Shown piece after piece: positions 4,021-5,761 of a DNA stretch of 5,761 nt. Position 1 is the first letter of the stretch. The number at the start of each line of letters is the position of its first letter. The translations under genes were made by a program, and so were the position numbers. Under the pieces are notes generated by a model. The model ran no database searches and was not told the origin of the DNA. It saw only the letters and a program-made list of their open reading frames with translations. The stretch is from Bacteroidota bacterium. GTDB taxonomy: Bacteria; Bacteroidota; Rhodothermia; Balneolales; Balneolaceae. The DNA is taken from assembly GCA_024635465.1 (NCBI GenBank), contig JAGXIS010000032.1, forward strand, positions 1 to 5,761, written 5' to 3'.

Positions 4021-5761
4021 TCAACTGCCAAACCAGTAACTCAGTTTCACCAGGAAAATATTGGTCGGTTTGGCATCAAACAGCATGCTGAAATCCCGGT
4101 TCAGCCGGAAATCATTTTCCGGCCCGTTGCTGGAGCGATCGTGCTGCCAAACAAAGTAGAATGTAGATCCGGGCCGGTATTCCCATCGGAAAACGGTATT
4201 GCCCTGAATGGAACGGAAATTATAATCACGACGGGAAATATTGAAAGAATCAGCACCCCCTGCACCGTCGGGATCAACAGTATATACTCCGTCAGCTTCT
4301 GAATAGAAAATGGTACCCGCATCTTGTCCATACACATCAAACTCGAATTCTCTCGGCGTTTTGAACTCCTTAAAATTGTAGAAATGTCCGGTGTTGATGT
4401 AAGGGCGGGCATAGAGTTGAAGGCTAATATCCGGTGTAAACGTCCAATCCAGGCGGATGCTTGTTGAGAGGTACGTCAGGCCCAGGTCAGAAAAAATGTA
4501 CCGTGTTCCGTAGGTATTTGTAGCCAGCGGATCCTCAACTGCAGTGATATATTGATCACTTTCAACTTCCCAGCCAAATTCAGGAGAAATTTCTAATTGA
4601 ATATACGTGGTTGGGCGTAATTCAATAAACCCCCAAATGTTCCGGTCAATTTCGTGTCCGTTAAATTCATTCCTGTAAAATCCACCTATTCCATAGGCTA
4701 TTTTTTTTGTTTGGTCGGAGCGAATGTTGACATTAAAATTCCAATCTCGGGGTCGTTGGCCAACGGGTCCACCGCGGGTCAGGCGGTCGTTGTACACTTT
4801 GCCCCGGTAGTTGAAGTTGTAATTGAACGTCCACAGGTTGTTGAATCTCATTAAGCCACCTGTATTATAATAGCTCCCGGTCAGGTCGCCGTCGTAATTC
4901 CAGGAAAACGTCTCAAACGACCAGAATTCATAATGGCGCATCCATTCAGGATTAGTTTCGAGATAGATAAGCCCACCGGAGAGGGCCCGATAATCCGCCC
5001 GGTTTTCGAAACCTAGATCATTCACTTCATATCCGGGGCTTACCTCCGAATAGGTGAGCGACGAACGCCAGTGTTCTCCGCCGCCTTTACGAATACTGAT
5101 CTCAGTGGCAAAACCACTGAGACTGGTTTTGTCGGTGTCTAGGCTCAATTTGCGGGAATCTACACGATTGTAATATCGCGCAGGTGATTTTTGTGTACGT
5201 TCAATAACTTGCGCCGATCCGTTCACCTGGCTTGCAGAAATGGTACCACTTACGGACCAGTCCCGGTTGTTCCAGTTGTGCTCAAAATCGAGCCCGGCAA
5301 GGTATGCGGATGAGTGCAAAAAATCTTCAAAATAGGTGCCTTCGGTATTGCGATTCACAGCGCTGAAAAAACCACCAAAAACGCTGTTACCGTCATAAAT
5401 ATCTTTCTTGGTCCGGGCTACCAGGTAATTGGTGGCCGGTTCTATGGTAAAATTACCCGAGGTTGTATTGATGTCAATTTGATAGGGGGATGATTCACGT
5501 GTTGTAAAAGCATTAAGCAGTCCGATTGACCATCCCGATTTTGTTTTCCCACTGATTTTAGCCGCAGCTGCAATAGTGGTTTGATCCGGCGTGTTTGTAT
5601 AGATATCATTTACATTATTGGGATCGTAAACCGATTCATTATGGTAGTTGTTGTAGCTGCTCAGGCTCCCCTGGGGTGCACGACCAATTCGGCGCGAATA
5701 AAAGGTTAAGGGATTTCCAAACGTGTTAAAAGTGCGTGTTCTGCCGAACTGGAAGATTTCA
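4021..5761 (-). CDS. DUF5916 outer-membrane beta-barrel protein, N-terminus outside the window
   Basis: The frame is open from the high-coordinate edge to the TGA at 4021-4023: 579 residues plus one extra base. The first in-frame start-like codon (GTG at 5356-5358) is internal, since family-typical sequence continues 134 codons upstream to the edge. The DUF5916 hallmark FYSRRIGRAPQG lies at visible residues 20-31 (5668-5703). Further family-like segments are AAAKISGKTKSGWSIGLLNA, a GGFFSAVNR stretch, FLHSSAYLAGLDFEHNW, and SLSGFATEI followed by the HWRSSLTYSEVSPGYEVND segment. The rest is alternating aromatic/polar beta-strand sequence rich in Tyr, Trp, Asn and Asp, ending KLSYWFGS, as expected of an outer-membrane barrel. 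Full-length members usually have an N-terminal signal peptide and a CBM9-like domain; those would be upstream of 5761. The family's function is unestablished. It shares the strand with rocD but is 168 bp away and has no evident metabolic link. Confidence 0.9.
   Translation of the reverse strand, partial: EIFQFGRTRTFNTFGNPLTFYSRRIGRAPQGSLSSYNNYHNESVYDPNNVNDIYTNTPDQTTIAAAAKISGKTKSGWSIGLLNAFTTRESSPYQIDINTTSGNFTIEPATNYLVARTKKDIYDGNSVFGGFFSAVNRNTEGTYFEDFLHSSAYLAGLDFEHNWNNRDWSVSGTISASQVNGSAQVIERTQKSPARYYNRVDSRKLSLDTDKTSLSGFATEISIRKGGGEHWRSSLTYSEVSPGYEVNDLGFENRADYRALSGGLIYLETNPEWMRHYEFWSFETFSWNYDGDLTGSYYNTGGLMRFNNLWTFNYNFNYRGKVYNDRLTRGGPVGQRPRDWNFNVNIRSDQTKKIAYGIGGFYRNEFNGHEIDRNIWGFIELRPTTYIQLEISPEFGWEVESDQYITAVEDPLATNTYGTRYIFSDLGLTYLSTSIRLDWTFTPDISLQLYARPYINTGHFYNFKEFKTPREFEFDVYGQDAGTIFYSEADGVYTVDPDGAGGADSFNISRRDYNFRSIQGNTVFRWEYRPGSTFYFVWQHDRSSNGPENDFRLNRDFSMLFDAKPTNIFLVKLSYWFGS

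Noticed and set aside
4009..4854. Frames overlapping the DUF5916 gene (plus 4009-4302 and 4654-4854, minus 4101-4412).
   Set aside because: The DUF5916 frame is continuous with family motifs across the whole stretch; the others are by-products of its codon composition.
5356..5358. A GTG start for the beta-barrel protein at 5358.
   Set aside because: The same frame is open to the window edge, and the 134 codons upstream include the DUF5916 hallmark FYSRRIGRAPQG, so the true start lies beyond 5761.

Overview
The window suggests a member of the Bacteroidota / Rhodothermota / Balneolota group, with Balneolaceae-like marine bacteria as my best guess. The reasons are a moderate-to-low GC content, start codons with no clear Shine-Dalgarno sequence, a Bacteroidota-style ECF sigma factor, an ornithine aminotransferase with the cysteine-rich loop I associate with this group, and a DUF5916 outer-membrane protein. 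Family assignments rest on motifs I recognise, because no search was possible. No phage, insertion sequence, CRISPR array, tRNA or rRNA is visible.

Every gene lies on the minus strand, so transcription runs from high to low coordinates. In that order: (1) 5761-4021, the C-terminal 579 residues of a DUF5916 outer-membrane beta-barrel protein whose N-terminus is outside the window; (2) 3852-2587, ornithine aminotransferase (rocD), preceded by a 168-bp gap with a candidate -33/-7 promoter and three copies of an AAATTACT motif; (3) 2467-1127, L-lysine 6-aminotransferase (lat), 119 bp after rocD; (4) 1126-770, a 357-bp gene-free stretch made largely of short repeats, including a palindromic repeat pair and degenerate CCCTGCACC units that reach the lat stop codon; (5) 769-230, a 179-residue ECF sigma factor; (6) 157-1, the first 52 residues of a small lipoprotein, separated from sigma by 72 bp holding a GC-rich palindrome.

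The core of the window is the rocD-lat pair. Both are class III PLP omega-aminotransferases. OAT moves the delta-amino group of ornithine, and LAT the epsilon-amino group of lysine, onto 2-oxoglutarate. The products are semialdehydes that cyclise to P5C and P6C, so the pair looks like a small basic-amino-acid catabolism unit. The sigma-lipoprotein pair looks like a separate unit in which the lipoprotein occupies the place usually taken by a FecR-type anti-sigma gene.

I see no convincing new multi-gene system. The points most worth a second look are the repeat block at 883-1126, the four-cysteine loop in OAT, the loss of two usually acidic positions in LAT, the repeated motif upstream of rocD, and the palindrome and lipoprotein arrangement next to the sigma factor.
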